A DNA stretch of 64,000 nt from Pseudonocardia sp. HH130630-07 (lineage in GTDB: Bacteria > Actinomycetota > Actinomycetes > Mycobacteriales > Pseudonocardiaceae), in assembly GCF_001698125.1 (NCBI RefSeq), contig NZ_CP013854.1:3534001-3598000 (forward strand), written 5' to 3'. A model generated the notes under the pieces. The model did no database searches and was not told the DNA's origin. It saw only the letters and a list, made by a program, of their open reading frames with translations. A program made the position numbers and the translations under genes. Numbering within the stretch: the stretch's first letter is position 1; every line of letters begins with the position of its first letter. Of this stretch, positions 42,981 through 55,397 are shown piece after piece.

Positions 42981-45900
42981 CCCTCTCGATCGACCGGCGG
43001 GAGCTGCTGCGCCGCAGGCTGGCCGCCACCGGGCTCGACCGCTCACCGGAGTCGGTCGCGGACGACCGGCCCACCCCCGGCGCCGCCGGGCCCGAAGGCA
43101 CCGCGTCGGTACTGTCCGCGGCCCAACGGCGGATGTGGTTCCAGCAGCAGCTCACCGGTGACGGCCGGGCCTACACGTTCTGCCTCGTCCTGCGCCCACA
43201 CGGACGCCTCGACGCCGGCCGCCTCACCGCGGCGCTGCGTGCCGTCGTGCAGCGGCACGCCGTCCTGCGCACCACCTACCACGTCGGTGACGACGGCGAG
43301 CCGGTCCAGGTCGTTCGCAGCGACCTCGCCGTGGAACCGTCCGAGGTGGAGCTCGACGACTCCGCGGACACGACGGTCGACGCCGCCGCAGCAGCCGCTC
43401 GGGACGAGCCCTTCGACCTCACCACGGACGCCGCTCTGCGGGCGCGGTTCCTGACACGGAACGGCGGGATCGTGGCGGTGGTCCTGACCGTGCCGCACAT
43501 CGCCGCCGACGGCGAGTCCTTCCCGGTCGTGCTCGCCGACCTGCAGCGCGCTCACGACGGCGGGCTGCTCGAGGTGCCGCCGAACGAGGTCCGCTACGCC
43601 GACCACGCCGTGTGGCTGGCGTCGCGGCTGGGTGATCCGGCGGATCCCGGATCGGGGGCGACCGCCCGGCTGGCGTTCTGGGAGCGGACCCTCGCCGGGC
43701 TCCCGGTGGAGACCGTGCTGCCCGCCGACCGGCGTCGCGGAGCCCGGCCCAGCCACCGCGGCGGCCAGCACCGGGTGCGCCTCGGGCCGGGACTCGCCGC
43801 GGCCCTGGATCGGCTCACGGCGGCTCGCGGGGTCAGCCGGTTCGTCCTGCTGCAGACCGCAGTCGCGGTTGTGCTCGCCCGGCACGGTGCCGGGCGGGTG
43901 GTACCGCTGGGCAGCCCGGTGGACCTGCGCCCCGGCCCCGACCAGTCGGGCATCGTCGGGTTCTTCACCAACACCGTGGTCCTGCGGACCGACGTGGGCG
44001 GGGATCCGACCGGTGCCGAGCTGCTCGACCGCGTGCAGGCCGCGGACGTCGCGGCGCTGGACCACCGGGAGGTGGCGTTCGAGGACGTGGTCGAGCGGAT
44101 GGGGCCGCAGCGTCATCCCGGCCGCAACCCGCTCTTCCAGGTCATGGTCTCCGCCACCCGCGCCTGGCCGGACCTGTGGCTGGGCGGGGTCCCGGTGCGT
44201 GCGTTCGAGCCGAGCCAGGACCAGGCCCGGTTCGACCTGACCTTCCTCGTGCACGACCACCTCGACGGCGGCCCACCCGGTCTGTCGGTGCTCTACGCCC
44301 ATGACCTGTTCGACGCGGACACCGCGGCGGGGCTCCTGGACTCGGTGGTCGCCGCGCTGGGGCAGCTGGTCCGGCACCCGGACATGTGCGTCTCCGGGCT
44401 CGCCGGGTGGGGGCCCGGGGAGCCGGTCCGGGAGGACCCACCGGAGTCGAGGCGCACGCTGCGTCTGCGTCCCGGCACGTCGGGCACCGCCGTCGCCGCC
44501 GTGCTGCACCGGCTGCACGCCGAGCACCAGGCGTTGCGCACGACCCGGCCGGCGGAGGCCTTCGAGGAACCGCTGGGTGGCCCGCTGTTGCGGGCCCACG
44601 TGGACGGTGACCTGCTGCACCTCGTCACGCGGGGGCTGGACGAGGAGTCGTGGCGGCCGATCCTGGGTGCCTTCGTCGCGCTGCGCGCCGACCCCGCGAA
44701 CGTCCCCGACGTGCCTGCCGGGCCGGCGGACCGGTCCGGTCTGCTCGCCGAGCGGGCCGCGCGTGCGCAGGACCCCGGGATCGTCGACGTGGCGGAGGCG
44801 TGGGTGGACCTGTTCGAGCGGATCGACGCGGTGCGGCCCGCGCCGCGGCCCGCACCGGAGTGCCCACGGATCGCCGTGCGTGAGGTGCCCGTGGGGCGAC
44901 CGGCCGCCCGGCAGGTGGTCACGGCCGCGGTGGCGGCCGCGATCTCCGCGTTCGGCGACGCGGACCCGCTCGTGCTCTCCGTCGACGAACCCGACCGCGA
45001 CCGGCGGGTGGGGGACACGGCCGTCGTCGGGCGGTGCAGGAGGACCTACCCCGTGCTCGCTCCCGGCGATGGGCACGATCCGGAGCTGCCGGGGCCCGAC
45101 GCGGCCGTCGGGTACGGCATCGCCGCGGAGCTCTCGGGCCACACCGCGGGTGTGCTCGACGCCCCGCCCGTCCCCGACGTCACCGTCACGGTGGCGCTGA
45201 CCGATCTCGGTGACGACCCGCCCGGGCCACCGGCGCCGACCGGTGAGCGGGAGATCGCGGTGACCGTCGACGCCCGCGGAGGGGCGGTGCTCGCCCTCCG
45301 TGGCCCGGGCGCCGAGGTCGAGGCGGCCGCCGACCGGGCGGTCGCGGCCTTCGCCGCCCGGCTCGCCGAGGTCGTGGCCCTGGCTCCCGAGCATCCTGCG
45401 GGCGATCCCGCTCCCGGCACCTACGGCGACGCCCTGACCGTCGCGCCTGCGCAGCGTCGCAGGCTGGCGGACCGGTTCGGGCGGCTGCGGGCGGTCCTCG
45501 GGCTCTCCCCGCTGCAGGAGGGACTGCTGTTCCACCTGCTCGCGGCAGCGGACGACACGCAGGTCGACGACGTCTACCTCACGCAGACCGCGCTGACCCT
45601 CACCGGCCCGGTCGACCCCGACCGCCTGGGCGCCGCCGTCGCCGAGGCGGTCCGCCGGGCCCCCACGATCGCGGCGGGCTTCGCCGAGGTGGGGACACGC
45701 GCGGTGCAGGTCGTTCCCGCCGATCCCCGGGTGCCGTTCCGGTACCTCGCCGCGGCCACGGACGCGGAGGCCGAGGCTGCCGCCGCGGCGGAGCTCGACG
45801 GTCCCTTCGACGCAGCGGCGCCGCCGATGGCTCGATTCGCCCTGGTCGGGCTGCCCGACGGGCGCCACCACCTCGTCTTCACCGCCCACCACGTCCTGGT

Positions 45901-48900
45901 CGACGGATGGTCGATCCGGCTGCTGCTGCTGATGGTGCTGCGGCTCTACACCGATCCCGACGCGGTGGCCGCGCCGCCACCGTTCCGGGTCTACCTCGAC
46001 TGGCTCGACGGCCGGGACGACGACGAGTCGGAGCGTGCGTGGCGGCCCCTGCTCGACGGCATCACCCCGACCCTGCTGTGCCGCGACGCGGACGGCGTCG
46101 CGGCGACCCGGACGCAGACCGACGAGCTCACCGCGACCGTCCCCACCGATCTCGACGCCGCGGTCACCGCCCTGGCCCGCGCGACCGGGACCACCGCGGG
46201 CGGGGTGGCGGAGCTGGCCTGGGCGCTGGTCCTGATGCACACCACCGGGAACTCGGACGTCGTGTTCGGCACGGTGGTCTCCGGCCGCCCACCCGAGCTC
46301 GACGACGTCGAGCAGATGATCGGGCTGCTGTTCACCACGGTCCCCGCGCGGGTGCGGGTCCGCCCGGGCCGGACCGCGCGCGAGGTGCTCACCGAGCTGC
46401 ACGCGCAGCGCGGCGTCCGGCTCCAGCACTCCCACCTCGGTCTGTCCCGGCTCCAGCGGCTCGCGGGCCACCCGACGCTGTTCGACACGCTGTTCGTGGT
46501 GCAGAACCTGCCTGGTGCCGCGCCCGACGAGCGTTTCGGTCCGGCCGGGGACGTACGGATCGTCGACGCCGACGTCCGCGACGCCACGCACTACCCGGTC
46601 GGCATGGCGGTGACCCCCGCCCCCGAGGGCACCGCGCTTCGGCTGATGTTCCGCTCCGACGCGGTCGGCCGGGCCGAGGCACGCTCACTGATGGACCGCT
46701 ATCTCGCCGCACTGCGGGCGATCACGGCCGCCCCCGACCTGGCCCTGCACCGCATGGACCTGCGCGACGCGGAGGAGCGGGCCCACGAGGTCCTGGAGGG
46801 TGTCCGCGGACCCGTGGGGGAGGACTCGGTCGCCGACCTGCTCGAGGCCCAGGCCGCGCGCACCCCGGAGGCCACCGCGGTGGTGGCGGACACGGTCTCG
46901 GTGAGCTTCGCGGAGCTCACCGGGGCCGCCCGGCGGCTCGCCCGGCTGCTCCGCTCCCGCGGGGCGGTGGAGGAGCAGCGCGTGGCCCTGCTCCTGCCGC
47001 GGTCCGAGGTGATGGTCGTCGCCCTGTTCGGGGTGTTCGCCGCGCACACCGCCTACGTTCCGATCGACGCCGGGTACCTGGCGGGGCGGATCGCCGCGAT
47101 GATCGAGGAGAGCGGCCCCACCGTCGTCCTGGTGAGCACCGCGACGGTCGGGCTGCTGCCCGACGCGCTGCGGGGCGATCCGCGTGTCGTCGTGCTGGAC
47201 GCGCCGGAGACGGTCGCGGAGCTCGACGCGCTCCCGGCTGGCCCACTGTCGCAGGCGGAGAGGCCGCGCCCGGCAGGCCTCGACCACCTCGCGTATCTGA
47301 TCTTCACCTCAGGCTCGACCGGGCGGCCCAAGGGGGTCGAGGTGTCCTACCGCGGGCTCACCAACATGTTCGACAACCACCGCACCGAGATCTTCGACCC
47401 GGTCACGGCCGCACACCCCGGGCGCGGGCTGCGCATCGCGCACACCACCTCGTTCTCCTTCGACGCCTCATGGGAGCAGCTGCTGTGGCTGCTCGCCGGG
47501 CACGAGGTGCACGTGATCGACGACGAGATGCGCCGGGATCCCGACCGCCTCCTCGCCCACTTCGACCGGGTCCGGATCGACGCCTTCGACGTCACCCCGA
47601 CCTACGGCACCTATCTCGTCGAGGCCGGGCTGCTGGACCGTCCCCGACCACGTGCGGACACCGGGCGGTCCGACGCGACCGGTGTCGTGTTCGTGTCCCT
47701 CGGCGGCGAGGCGGTCGGCGAGCGGCTGTGGACACAGCTGCGGGCGGGGCGCGGGGTCGGCGGGTACAACCTGTACGGGCCGACGGAGTACACGATCAAC
47801 GCGCTGGGGGCGGACGTCGCCGACAGCGCGACCCCGAGCCTCGGCCTCCCGATCCGCAACACCCGCGCGGCCGTGCTCGGTGCGGGCCTGCTGCCGGTGC
47901 CGCCGGGTGCGGTCGGCGAGCTGTACCTCGCGGGCACCGGACTGGCCCGCGGGTACCACCATGCGCCGGGCCCGACCTCGACACGGTTCGTCGCCTGCCC
48001 CTTCGGCGAGCCGGGTGAGCGGATGTACCGGACGGGCGATCTCGTGCGGCAGCGACCGGACGGTGCGCTGGACTACCTCGGACGGGCGGACGAGCAGCTC
48101 AAGGTGCGGGGGGTGCGCGTCGAGCCCGCTGAGATCGTCGACGTCCTGGTCCGGCACGCCGCCGTCGGCCAGGCCGCTGTGGTGGGGGTGGACGACGGCC
48201 CCGCGGGGACCCGGCTGGTGGCCCATCTCGTGCCCGCGGCCGGGGCGACCGCACTCGACGTGGACGCCGTGAGGACGCACGCGGCGGCGCACCTGCCCGC
48301 CGCCCTGGTCCCCTCGGGCTGGTCCGTTCTCGACACCCTGCCCCGGACGGTCAACGGGAAACTCGACGCCGCCCGGCTCCCGGCCGTCGAGGGCCGGGCC
48401 GGCGGGTCCGCACCGCCCGAGACCGAGGAGGAGCGACGGGTCGCCGAGATCGTCGGCGAGGTGCTCGGCACGGGACCGGTGGGTGGGACCGACGACTTCT
48501 TCGCCCTCGGCGGGCATTCGCTGCTGGCGGTGCGGCTGGTCTCACGGCTGCGCACGGAGCTGGATCTCCCCGTCGGGGTCCGGGACGTCTACCAGGACTC
48601 CACGCCGGCCGCGCTGGCCCGCCTCGCCGCCGGTCCCCGATCGGGCCCGTCGGGGCTCGGCCCGGTGCTCGACCTGCGCGCGGGAGACCGGCCCGCCGTG
48701 TGGTGCCTCCCGCCCGCGGGCGGACTCGGCTGGGCCTACGCCGGCCTGCTCGCGCACGTCGAGTCGGACCGGCCGGTCCACGCCCTGCAGGACCCCGGGC
48801 TCGACGGCGGGCCCGCCGTCGCCGACTTCACCGCGCTGGTGGAGCACCACCTCGCGATGCTGCGTCGGCGCCGTCCGCAGGGTCCGTACCACCTGGTCGG

Positions 48901-49432
48901 CTGGTCCTTCGGCGGGCAGCTCGCCGTCGCGATGGCGGCCCGGCTGCGCGGGTCCGTCGCTTCGGTGACCCTGCTCGACTCGGTGCTGGCGACCCTGCCA
49001 CCGGGAGCCGAACCCGAACCCGACGAGGTGCTGCACCGGGAGGCCGTCGGGTTCCTAGCCCGCTCGGCGGGGGTCGACCCCGCGCTCGGGCTCACCGGGC
49101 TCGCGGACCTCGCGGCCCGCGGAGAGACCCTGCTGGGCGGTCTCGACCGGACCGGGCTGGAGCGGATCGTGGACGCCTACCTGCGGCACAGCCGGATGAT
49201 GGAACGCGCGGGCGTCGACCCGTACGACGGTGAGGTCCTGCTCGTCTCGGCGACCGCCGACAAGTCCGCCGCGCTGCGCGCCGAGCGGGACGCGGGGTGG
49301 CGTCGCCATCTGGGCGGCGAGCTGACGGTGGTCGACGTCGACGTCGACCACCACGGTGTCGGCACCGGGGCGGGCTGGCGGCGGATCGGTCCGCTCCTGG
49401 CCGAGCACCTGACCCGGACGGAGGCCCGATGA
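42977..49432 (+). CDS. NRPS, C-E*-C-A-PCP-TE
   Basis: 2151 residues from the ATG at 42977 (GAGG six bases upstream). Condensation domain 1 (about 40-480) has P173-H174-IAA-D178-G179. Residues 490-860 form an epimerization-like domain with SW and PVLAPG and GYG landmarks, but V550-T551 replace the two histidines. Condensation domain 2 has intact H971-H972-VLV-D976-G977. The adenylation domain follows ([14 protein letters not shown] from 1440; A4 FDASW), then a carrier with Ser1848 and a thioesterase with Ser1977 in GWSFGG and a late His in DHHGVG. The TE probably releases or cyclises the product although another NRPS gene follows. The adenylation substrate was not deduced. Confidence 0.88.
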   Translation: MTLSIDRRELLRRRLAATGLDRSPESVADDRPTPGAAGPEGTASVLSAAQRRMWFQQQLTGDGRAYTFCLVLRPHGRLDAGRLTAALRAVVQRHAVLRTTYHVGDDGEPVQVVRSDLAVEPSEVELDDSADTTVDAAAAAARDEPFDLTTDAALRARFLTRNGGIVAVVLTVPHIAADGESFPVVLADLQRAHDGGLLEVPPNEVRYADHAVWLASRLGDPADPGSGATARLAFWERTLAGLPVETVLPADRRRGARPSHRGGQHRVRLGPGLAAALDRLTAARGVSRFVLLQTAVAVVLARHGAGRVVPLGSPVDLRPGPDQSGIVGFFTNTVVLRTDVGGDPTGAELLDRVQAADVAALDHREVAFEDVVERMGPQRHPGRNPLFQVMVSATRAWPDLWLGGVPVRAFEPSQDQARFDLTFLVHDHLDGGPPGLSVLYAHDLFDADTAAGLLDSVVAALGQLVRHPDMCVSGLAGWGPGEPVREDPPESRRTLRLRPGTSGTAVAAVLHRLHAEHQALRTTRPAEAFEEPLGGPLLRAHVDGDLLHLVTRGLDEESWRPILGAFVALRADPANVPDVPAGPADRSGLLAERAARAQDPGIVDVAEAWVDLFERIDAVRPAPRPAPECPRIAVREVPVGRPAARQVVTAAVAAAISAFGDADPLVLSVDEPDRDRRVGDTAVVGRCRRTYPVLAPGDGHDPELPGPDAAVGYGIAAELSGHTAGVLDAPPVPDVTVTVALTDLGDDPPGPPAPTGEREIAVTVDARGGAVLALRGPGAEVEAAADRAVAAFAARLAEVVALAPEHPAGDPAPGTYGDALTVAPAQRRRLADRFGRLRAVLGLSPLQEGLLFHLLAAADDTQVDDVYLTQTALTLTGPVDPDRLGAAVAEAVRRAPTIAAGFAEVGTRAVQVVPADPRVPFRYLAAATDAEAEAAAAAELDGPFDAAAPPMARFALVGLPDGRHHLVFTAHHVLVDGWSIRLLLLMVLRLYTDPDAVAAPPPFRVYLDWLDGRDDDESERAWRPLLDGITPTLLCRDADGVAATRTQTDELTATVPTDLDAAVTALARATGTTAGGVAELAWALVLMHTTGNSDVVFGTVVSGRPPELDDVEQMIGLLFTTVPARVRVRPGRTAREVLTELHAQRGVRLQHSHLGLSRLQRLAGHPTLFDTLFVVQNLPGAAPDERFGPAGDVRIVDADVRDATHYPVGMAVTPAPEGTALRLMFRSDAVGRAEARSLMDRYLAALRAITAAPDLALHRMDLRDAEERAHEVLEGVRGPVGEDSVADLLEAQAARTPEATAVVADTVSVSFAELTGAARRLARLLRSRGAVEEQRVALLLPRSEVMVVALFGVFAAHTAYVPIDAGYLAGRIAAMIEESGPTVVLVSTATVGLLPDALRGDPRVVVLDAPETVAELDALPAGPLSQAERPRPAGLDHLAYLIFTSGSTGRPKGVEVSYRGLTNMFDNHRTEIFDPVTAAHPGRGLRIAHTTSFSFDASWEQLLWLLAGHEVHVIDDEMRRDPDRLLAHFDRVRIDAFDVTPTYGTYLVEAGLLDRPRPRADTGRSDATGVVFVSLGGEAVGERLWTQLRAGRGVGGYNLYGPTEYTINALGADVADSATPSLGLPIRNTRAAVLGAGLLPVPPGAVGELYLAGTGLARGYHHAPGPTSTRFVACPFGEPGERMYRTGDLVRQRPDGALDYLGRADEQLKVRGVRVEPAEIVDVLVRHAAVGQAAVVGVDDGPAGTRLVAHLVPAAGATALDVDAVRTHAAAHLPAALVPSGWSVLDTLPRTVNGKLDAARLPAVEGRAGGSAPPETEEERRVAEIVGEVLGTGPVGGTDDFFALGGHSLLAVRLVSRLRTELDLPVGVRDVYQDSTPAALARLAAGPRSGPSGLGPVLDLRAGDRPAVWCLPPAGGLGWAYAGLLAHVESDRPVHALQDPGLDGGPAVADFTALVEHHLAMLRRRRPQGPYHLVGWSFGGQLAVAMAARLRGSVASVTLLDSVLATLPPGAEPEPDEVLHREAVGFLARSAGVDPALGLTGLADLAARGETLLGGLDRTGLERIVDAYLRHSRMMERAGVDPYDGEVLLVSATADKSAALRAERDAGWRRHLGGELTVVDVDVDHHGVGTGAGWRRIGPLLAEHLTRTEAR

Positions 49433-52400
49433 GCACGTCCGACCTGGCTGCGCGCCGCGAGCTGTTCCGGCGCAGGCTCGCCGAGCGGGACCTCGAGAGC
49501 GCGGACTCCGGGCGGGTCACCCGCCGCGACAGCGACCGCGGGCCACTGTCGTTCGCCCAGCGACGGATGTGGCTGCACCAGCAGATCGCACCCGCGAGCC
49601 ATGCCTACAACGTCACGATCGCCACGACCTTCCGCGGCCCGGTCGACGACGGCCGCCTGCACGCCGCACTGCTCGGCGTGGTCGAGCGGCAGGAGGCACT
49701 GCGCACCACCTACCACCTGCTCGACTCCGGCGAGCCCGAGCAGCGGGTGCACGCGGAGCTCCCGCCGCCGGTGCAGCGGCTCGACCTGCGCGAGCGGCCG
49801 GACACGCTCGGCGGTGTCCTCGACGTCGCGGCTCGGACGCCGTTCGACCTGGCGGAACGACCGCTCCGGCTGGTGGTGGCCCGTACGGCGGTCGACGAGG
49901 TCGTCGTGTGTCTGGTCGTCCACCACATCGTCTGGGACGGGCTGTCCTACGCCTGCTGGAGCCGCGACCTCACCGCGCTCTACGCGGGCGCGACACCCGG
50001 TCGCACCGAGGTGGGCCCCGCGGACCTGGCGGCGCACGAACAGCACCGGTGGCCCCCACCGTCCCACGACGAGGACCTGGCCTTCTGGCGTGCAACGCTG
50101 GCCGACCCGCCCGCGCCGCCGACGCTGCCGAGCGGTCGCATCGCCCGGGGCCCGGCCACCGAGCGTGCCGAACGGGTCCGGGTCACGCTGCCGGCCGGCA
50201 CACCCGCGGCGCTGCGCTCGATCGCGCGCCGGCACGGGACCACGGACTTCGTCGCGTTCCTCGTCTGCCATCTGCTCGTGCTGCGGCGATTCACCGGAGC
50301 CGTGGACCTCACCGTCGGTACCACGGCGATGGAACGGGAGACTCCCGGTGCCGACGAGCTGGTGGGCAACTTCGGCAACACCCTGGCCCTGCGGGTGGAC
50401 ACCGGCGCGGCGACGGTCGGCGATCTGGTCGACCGGGTCGCGGAGGCCTGTGCCGGTGCGTTCAGCCATCGCGCGTTCTCCTTCGACCGGCTCGTCGACA
50501 CGCTGGGGCCACCCCGTGAACCGGGCCGCCCGCCCTGGTTCGACTCCCTGCTGGTGTTCCTGTCGGGTGAGGTCCGCGGGCCTGCGCTGCCCGATGTCGA
50601 CGTCCGGTTCGAGTCGGTGTTCGCGGGCGCGACCCCGTTCCCCCTCACCGTCCACGCCTTCGTCTTCCCCGACCGGTTCGACGTCGACGTCCACTTCGCC
50701 GCCGACCTGTTCGACCCGGTGACGGTCGGGGCGATGGCCGATGCGCTGGGATCGATGCTGCTCGCGGTAGCCGCGGATGCCGACCGCGCGGTCCCGGATC
50801 TGCTCTCCGCCGTCCCCGTCCCCGTCCCGGTCCTCGCCGAGGGGCCCTCTGGCGGCGTGGTGGCGGAGTCCGTCCCCGAGGCAGTGGCGCGCCGGGCCGC
50901 CACCGATCCGCGCGCCGTCGCGGTGCTCGCCGAGGCCGCCGCCGACGGGGAGACCACGCTCACCTACCGGGAGCTCGTCCGGCGGGCCGAGGACCTGGCC
51001 GGTCGGCTGGCCGCGCTGGGGGCCGGGCCCGAGACCGTCGTCGGGGTGGCCACCGACCGCTCGGCGGACCTCGTGGTGGGGGTGCTCGGGGTGCTCACCG
51101 CCGGTGCCGCGGTCCTGCTGCTGGACCCCGCCCACCCGACGGCCCGGCTGCGGGCCCTGCTCGCCGACAGCGGCACCCTCGCGGTGGTGGCCGGACCCGG
51201 CCGGGCGGACATCGTGCCGCCCGGGCGGCCGGTCGTGGACCCCCGGGCCGACGGCGGGTCGGGGTGGACCGCGCGACCGGTCCACCCGGACTCGGCGGCC
51301 TGGATCGGGTACACGTCGGGCTCGACCGGTGTGCCCAAGGCCATCGTCGTGTCGCACGCCGCGCTGCTCGCGCGCGCCGGATGGGCCCGGGAACGCTGGC
51401 CGGTCGGTCCCGGCGAGCCGCGGCTGGCCAAGAGCCCGGTGACGTTCGTCGACGCGATCAGCGAGATCGTCGAGACGTTGGTGTCCGGCGGCACGCTGGT
51501 CGTCGCCGACGAGGCGAAGATCCGAGACGGGGTGGCCCTCGCCGAGCTGCTGCGCAGACACGGTGTCCGCCATCTCATGGCGGTCCCGGGGCTGCTGGCG
51601 GCGATCGCGGACGCGCATCCGGACGCGTTGCGTGGGCTGGACCGGCTCGTCTCGACCGGGGAGGCCCTCACCTCGGGCTCGGCGTCCGCGCTGGCCGCGC
51701 TGGTCGACGACGGTGTCCTGCGGAACTCCTACGGCTGCGCGGAGCTGGCCGGTGACGTCGTCGACGGTCCGGTGCCCGCCGCCGTCTCGCCGGGCTGGGC
51801 GCACCCGGTCGGCGAACCCGGCCCCGGCGTCCGCGCGCTCGTGCTCGACCCGCGGCTGTGCCCCGTCGCGCCGGGCGCCGTCGGCGATCTCTACATCGGC
51901 GGTCTCCAGGTCGCCCGCGGCTACCAGGGAAGGCCCGGGGCGACGGCGGAGCGGTTCGTCGCCGATCCGCTCGGGTCCGGTGGCAGGCTGTTCCGCACCG
52001 GGGACCGGGCGCGCCGCGGACGCTGGGGGCTGGAGGTCCTCGGCCGTGGCGACGACCAGGTGAAGATCCGTGGCCAGCGGGTGGAGCTCGGCGAGGTCGC
52101 CGAGGTCGCCCGCGGCGCCGAGGGTGTCCGGGCGGCCGTCGCGTCGCTGCGCCCAGGAGCCGTGGGGGAGCGACTGGTGCTCCATGTCGTCGGTGATGCG
52201 GAGCCCGCCGCCGTCGAGGCACACCTGCGCGGTCGGGTGCCCGACGCCATGGTGCCCGCGGCGGTCGTGGTGGTGGGCGAGCTGCCCCTGCTGCCCAACG
52301 GCAAGGTCGACCGTGCCGCGCTGCCCGAGCCCCCCGCGGTCGTGAACCGGGACCGTCGGGCCGCCGGGACCCCGGCCGAGCGCGACCTGTGCCGTGTGGT

Positions 52401-53589
52401 GGGTGAGGTGCTCGGGATCCCCGACGTCCGCCCCGAGGACGACTTCTTCCTCCTCGGCGGGGACAGCATCAGCGCGATCCGGCTGGTCGCCGCGGCGCGG
52501 CGAACGGGCAGGCCGCTCGACGTGGCCGGGGTGTTCGCCGCCCGCACCGTGGCGGCGCTCGCCGCGTCGGCCCCGGACCGTGCGCAGGCCGCGGAACGAC
52601 CGGTCCTGCTCGACCCCGGGGCGCACCGGCTCCGTCGCGCCGGTGTCGGGCCCGTCGCCGCAGTTCTCACGCTGGCGGTTCCCGGCACCGCGAGGGTCGG
52701 GCCGGAGCGGCTGCGCGCCGCGCTCACCGAGGTCGCCGCCCGGCACGAGGCGCTGCGTCTGCGGGTTCGTGCCGGTCGCCGTGGCCTCTGGCGCGCCGCC
52801 GTCCTCGGGCCGGACGATCCGGCGGCGGCACCATCGGTCGTGACCGGCGGGGTGGCCGATGCGCTCGCCGCCCTGGCCCACGGCGGCGTCCTCGCTGCGC
52901 TGGTCGGGCCGGAGGGGACGACGCTGGTCGGTGCGGTCACGGGCCTGGACGCCACGTCGCTGGCGACGGTCGGTGCCGAGCTGACCGTGCTGCTCGACGG
53001 TGGGGCACCCGCCGGCCCCGGGAGCGACTGGCCGGCCCCCACCGTGGCCGGGGACGACGGCACCGCGTGGGGCACGGCGCTCGGCGAGGTCCCCACCCAC
53101 GATCCCGCCGGCCTCCCCGCGGACACCGACGGCGAGTCGGGTGGACGCTGCGCGAGGGGCCCGGTCCCGGGCCCGATCGACGAGGCCCACCTGGTCGCGG
53201 CGTTCGCGGTCGCGGTGCGCGAGCGGAGCGGCCGGGCGACCGCGGTGATCGACCGGGCCGTCCGTGGCCCGGCCACCGGGGTCGGCCCGCTGACCTCCAC
53301 CCATCCGCTGACGGCGACGGCCGGGACGTCGGTGGAGGACGTCGCCGAACAGGCGCGAGCGGGATCCGCCCACGCCGCGGGACGGCCCGGTCCGTCGGCC
53401 GGATCGCCGGTCCCCGACGTGCGGGTGGAGGTCGTCCCCGCCGGGCTGGAACCGGCCGGGGTGGCCCCGTACCGGGTCGTGGCGATGGCGGGCCTCGACG
53501 GGACCCTGCAGGTCGTGGTGGGGCCGGGGCTGCCCGCTGACCTGGCCGCGGACCTGCTGGAGCGTTGGTGGGAGGTGCTGGCCCAGTGA
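49429..53589 (+). CDS. NRPS, C-A-PCP-E*
   Basis: 1386 residues from an ATG overlapping the previous stop (ATGA). The condensation domain has H165-H166-IVW-D170-G171. The adenylation domain ([14 protein letters not shown] from 625) has an unusual A4 ([12 protein letters not shown]) with Asp and Glu, seen in some enzymes for modified or basic residues. A carrier with Ser1013 in [11 protein letters not shown] is followed by about 330 residues of epimerization-like fold that lacks the histidines (A1169-V1170 before LD1174-ATS). By gene order it comes last, yet it has no thioesterase. It should act before the TE-bearing protein. Confidence 0.88.
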   Translation: MSTSDLAARRELFRRRLAERDLESADSGRVTRRDSDRGPLSFAQRRMWLHQQIAPASHAYNVTIATTFRGPVDDGRLHAALLGVVERQEALRTTYHLLDSGEPEQRVHAELPPPVQRLDLRERPDTLGGVLDVAARTPFDLAERPLRLVVARTAVDEVVVCLVVHHIVWDGLSYACWSRDLTALYAGATPGRTEVGPADLAAHEQHRWPPPSHDEDLAFWRATLADPPAPPTLPSGRIARGPATERAERVRVTLPAGTPAALRSIARRHGTTDFVAFLVCHLLVLRRFTGAVDLTVGTTAMERETPGADELVGNFGNTLALRVDTGAATVGDLVDRVAEACAGAFSHRAFSFDRLVDTLGPPREPGRPPWFDSLLVFLSGEVRGPALPDVDVRFESVFAGATPFPLTVHAFVFPDRFDVDVHFAADLFDPVTVGAMADALGSMLLAVAADADRAVPDLLSAVPVPVPVLAEGPSGGVVAESVPEAVARRAATDPRAVAVLAEAAADGETTLTYRELVRRAEDLAGRLAALGAGPETVVGVATDRSADLVVGVLGVLTAGAAVLLLDPAHPTARLRALLADSGTLAVVAGPGRADIVPPGRPVVDPRADGGSGWTARPVHPDSAAWIGYTSGSTGVPKAIVVSHAALLARAGWARERWPVGPGEPRLAKSPVTFVDAISEIVETLVSGGTLVVADEAKIRDGVALAELLRRHGVRHLMAVPGLLAAIADAHPDALRGLDRLVSTGEALTSGSASALAALVDDGVLRNSYGCAELAGDVVDGPVPAAVSPGWAHPVGEPGPGVRALVLDPRLCPVAPGAVGDLYIGGLQVARGYQGRPGATAERFVADPLGSGGRLFRTGDRARRGRWGLEVLGRGDDQVKIRGQRVELGEVAEVARGAEGVRAAVASLRPGAVGERLVLHVVGDAEPAAVEAHLRGRVPDAMVPAAVVVVGELPLLPNGKVDRAALPEPPAVVNRDRRAAGTPAERDLCRVVGEVLGIPDVRPEDDFFLLGGDSISAIRLVAAARRTGRPLDVAGVFAARTVAALAASAPDRAQAAERPVLLDPGAHRLRRAGVGPVAAVLTLAVPGTARVGPERLRAALTEVAARHEALRLRVRAGRRGLWRAAVLGPDDPAAAPSVVTGGVADALAALAHGGVLAALVGPEGTTLVGAVTGLDATSLATVGAELTVLLDGGAPAGPGSDWPAPTVAGDDGTAWGTALGEVPTHDPAGLPADTDGESGGRCARGPVPGPIDEAHLVAAFAVAVRERSGRATAVIDRAVRGPATGVGPLTSTHPLTATAGTSVEDVAEQARAGSAHAAGRPGPSAGSPVPDVRVEVVPAGLEPAGVAPYRVVAMAGLDGTLQVVVGPGLPADLAADLLERWWEVLAQ

Positions 53590-53620
53590 CCGGGAGGGGT
53601 GGGACCCCCTCCCGGTCACT
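53585..53620. terminator. Perfect 15-bp hairpin between convergent genes
   Basis: AGTGACCGGGAGGGG (53585-53599) pairs with CCCCTCCCGGTCACT (53606-53620). It overlaps the NRPS stop codon and lies five bases before the stop of the opposing AMP-ligase gene. It is a strong bidirectional terminator. Confidence 0.8.
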
Positions 53621-53624
53621 CCGG

Positions 53625-55274
53625 TCAGCCCACCAGCAGGGCGGTCAGGGCCTTCTTGTCCATCTTGCCGAGGGGGGTCAGCGGCATGCTCTCGATCAGC
53701 CGGACCTCGTCGGGGACCTTGTACGCGGCGACCCCCCTCCCGTCCAGGTGGGCGGCGAGCGCGGCGCGGTCGGGTCGATGCCCGTCGCCCGCCACGACGA
53801 ACGCGACGGACCGCTCGCCCAGCTCCTGGTCGGGCCCCGCGACCAGCGCGACGGACCGGACGCCGGGATGGGCCAGGAGATGCCCCTCCACCTCCGTCGC
53901 CGCGATCTTCTCTCCCGCCCGGTTGATCTGGTCCTTTGCCCGGCCCACGACAGCCAGGTGGCCCGAGGGCAGCCGCCGCACCATGTCGCCGGTGCGGTAG
54001 AAGCCGTCGGCGGTGAAGCTGCGGGCGTTGTGCGCCCCCGCCCGGTAGTAGCCCCGGAGCGTGTACGGACCGCGGGTCAGCAGCTCGCCCTCCTCCCCGT
54101 CGGGGACCTCCGCGTCGTCCGGGCCGACGACCCGGGTCTCGTCGGCGTCGGAGATCGGGCAGCCCTGTGTCGTCGTCCGCAGCCGGTCGTCCTCGTCGAG
54201 CCTGCTCAGCGACAGCATCCCCTCGGCCATGCCGAACACCTGCTGCAGCCGCGCCCCGAACTCGGCGACCACCCGACGAGCCGTGTCGTCGGCCAGCCGG
54301 GCACTGCCGATCTGCAGGACCTGCAGGCTGGAGAGGTCCGCGGAGGTGAACTCGCGCTCGTCGAGCCACAGGGGAGTCAGCTGTGGGTTGATCGCCGCGT
54401 GGGTGACCCGCTCGCGTTCGATCAGCTCGAAGCAGTAGCCGGGGTCGGGCGTTCCCGCCATGACGACCGTGCCGCCCTGTCCCAGCGCACCGAGCACACC
54501 GGGGCAGTTCATCGTGTAGTTGAAAGCGACCGGCAGCGTGGCGAGGTACACGCAGCCCTCGGCCATCCCGGCGACCTCGGCCGCCCGTCTGCCGTTGTAG
54601 GCGTAGTCGTCGTGAGTGCGGGGGATGAGCTTGGGCAGACCGGTCGTGCCGCCGGAGAGCAGCAGCACGGCGATGTCACCGGGGCCGGCGGTCGAGGCGG
54701 GCGCACCGGCGGGCTCGGTGTGGCCCGTGGCCTCCAGCTCCGCCACCGTCACCGCACCCGTCCGGTCGCCCGGGTCGCCGAGCACCACCAGCAGCTCGAG
54801 GCTCGGCACCGCGGCCCGCACCTCGTCGGCCAGTACGCGGTGGTCGAAGCCCGCGTGGACGTCGGGCAGGACATAGGCCCGCGCTCCGCAGAGCGAGGCC
54901 AGGTGGGTCATCTCGCTGCGGCGATGGCCGGGCTGGGTGTGGACCGGGACCGCCCCGATCTTCTGCAGGGCCCACCACACCACGAGGAACTCACTGCGGT
55001 TGGGCAGCTGCACCAGGACCCGGTCGGCGGTACCCAGCCCGCGGTCGGACAGCCCACGTGCCACCCGGTCGGCGAGGGCGTCGAGCTCGCGGTAGGTGAG
55101 CCTGCGGTGGTCGTCGACCACCGCGGTGCGGTCCGCATAGGCGTCGACGAGTCGGGCCAGGACCTGCCGATACGTCTCGCCGCGCCAGAGGCCGAGCTCC
55201 CGGTAGCGATCGGCGAGCCCGCCGGGCCACGGGGTGAGGTCGAGTTCGGCGAGGGCGGTGTGATCGGTGCTCAT
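53625..55274 (-). CDS. Aryl-acid AMP ligase for siderophore synthesis (EntE/DhbE/MbtA family), salicylate-type pocket
   Basis: 549 residues from the ATG at 55274 with GGAGGA eight bases upstream. It has adenylation motifs [27 protein letters not shown] and [14 protein letters not shown], and C-terminal [10 protein letters not shown]. The family loads an aryl acid onto the aryl carrier domain, here the one at the start of the first NRPS. The pocket stretch FNYTMNC (251-257) contains Asn for the carboxylate. It ends in Cys, where 2,3-dihydroxybenzoate enzymes have Ser and salicylate enzymes have Cys. Salicylate is therefore favoured. No salicylate synthase gene is in the window. Confidence 0.88.
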   Translation of the reverse strand: MSTDHTALAELDLTPWPGGLADRYRELGLWRGETYRQVLARLVDAYADRTAVVDDHRRLTYRELDALADRVARGLSDRGLGTADRVLVQLPNRSEFLVVWWALQKIGAVPVHTQPGHRRSEMTHLASLCGARAYVLPDVHAGFDHRVLADEVRAAVPSLELLVVLGDPGDRTGAVTVAELEATGHTEPAGAPASTAGPGDIAVLLLSGGTTGLPKLIPRTHDDYAYNGRRAAEVAGMAEGCVYLATLPVAFNYTMNCPGVLGALGQGGTVVMAGTPDPGYCFELIERERVTHAAINPQLTPLWLDEREFTSADLSSLQVLQIGSARLADDTARRVVAEFGARLQQVFGMAEGMLSLSRLDEDDRLRTTTQGCPISDADETRVVGPDDAEVPDGEEGELLTRGPYTLRGYYRAGAHNARSFTADGFYRTGDMVRRLPSGHLAVVGRAKDQINRAGEKIAATEVEGHLLAHPGVRSVALVAGPDQELGERSVAFVVAGDGHRPDRAALAAHLDGRGVAAYKVPDEVRLIESMPLTPLGKMDKKALTALLVG

Positions 55275-55330
55275 GCTGCTGTCCTCCGATCGGCCTATAC
55301 AGACCGACAATCAGTGACTATAGTTTACTA

Positions 55331-55349
55331 TTAGGTGAGGTTAACCTAA
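55331..55349. promoter_or_regulatory. Iron box between the AMP ligase and the tail operon
   Basis: TTAGGTGAGGTTAACCTAA matches the DtxR/IdeR consensus at 17 of 19 positions, the best copy in the window. TATAGT at 55316-55321 with TTAACC 16 bases away fits a -10/-35 pair for the ligase gene. The box can repress both divergent transcripts. Confidence 0.85.
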
Positions 55350-55397
55350 TAATCGTCACTCGACAATCCACACGAGACCGATCGTCGGGAGGGGTTC

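Noticed and set aside
43043-46591. 1182-codon minus-strand frame opposite the NRPS gene at 42977
   Set aside because: Shadow of condensation and adenylation domains, with the composition of antisense DNA and no recognisable motif.
49177-54369. 1730-codon open frame on the minus strand opposite two NRPS genes
   Set aside because: It is a mirror frame of well-supported NRPS domains, is Arg/Gly/Pro-rich and contains no domain; long antisense frames are expected at this GC content.
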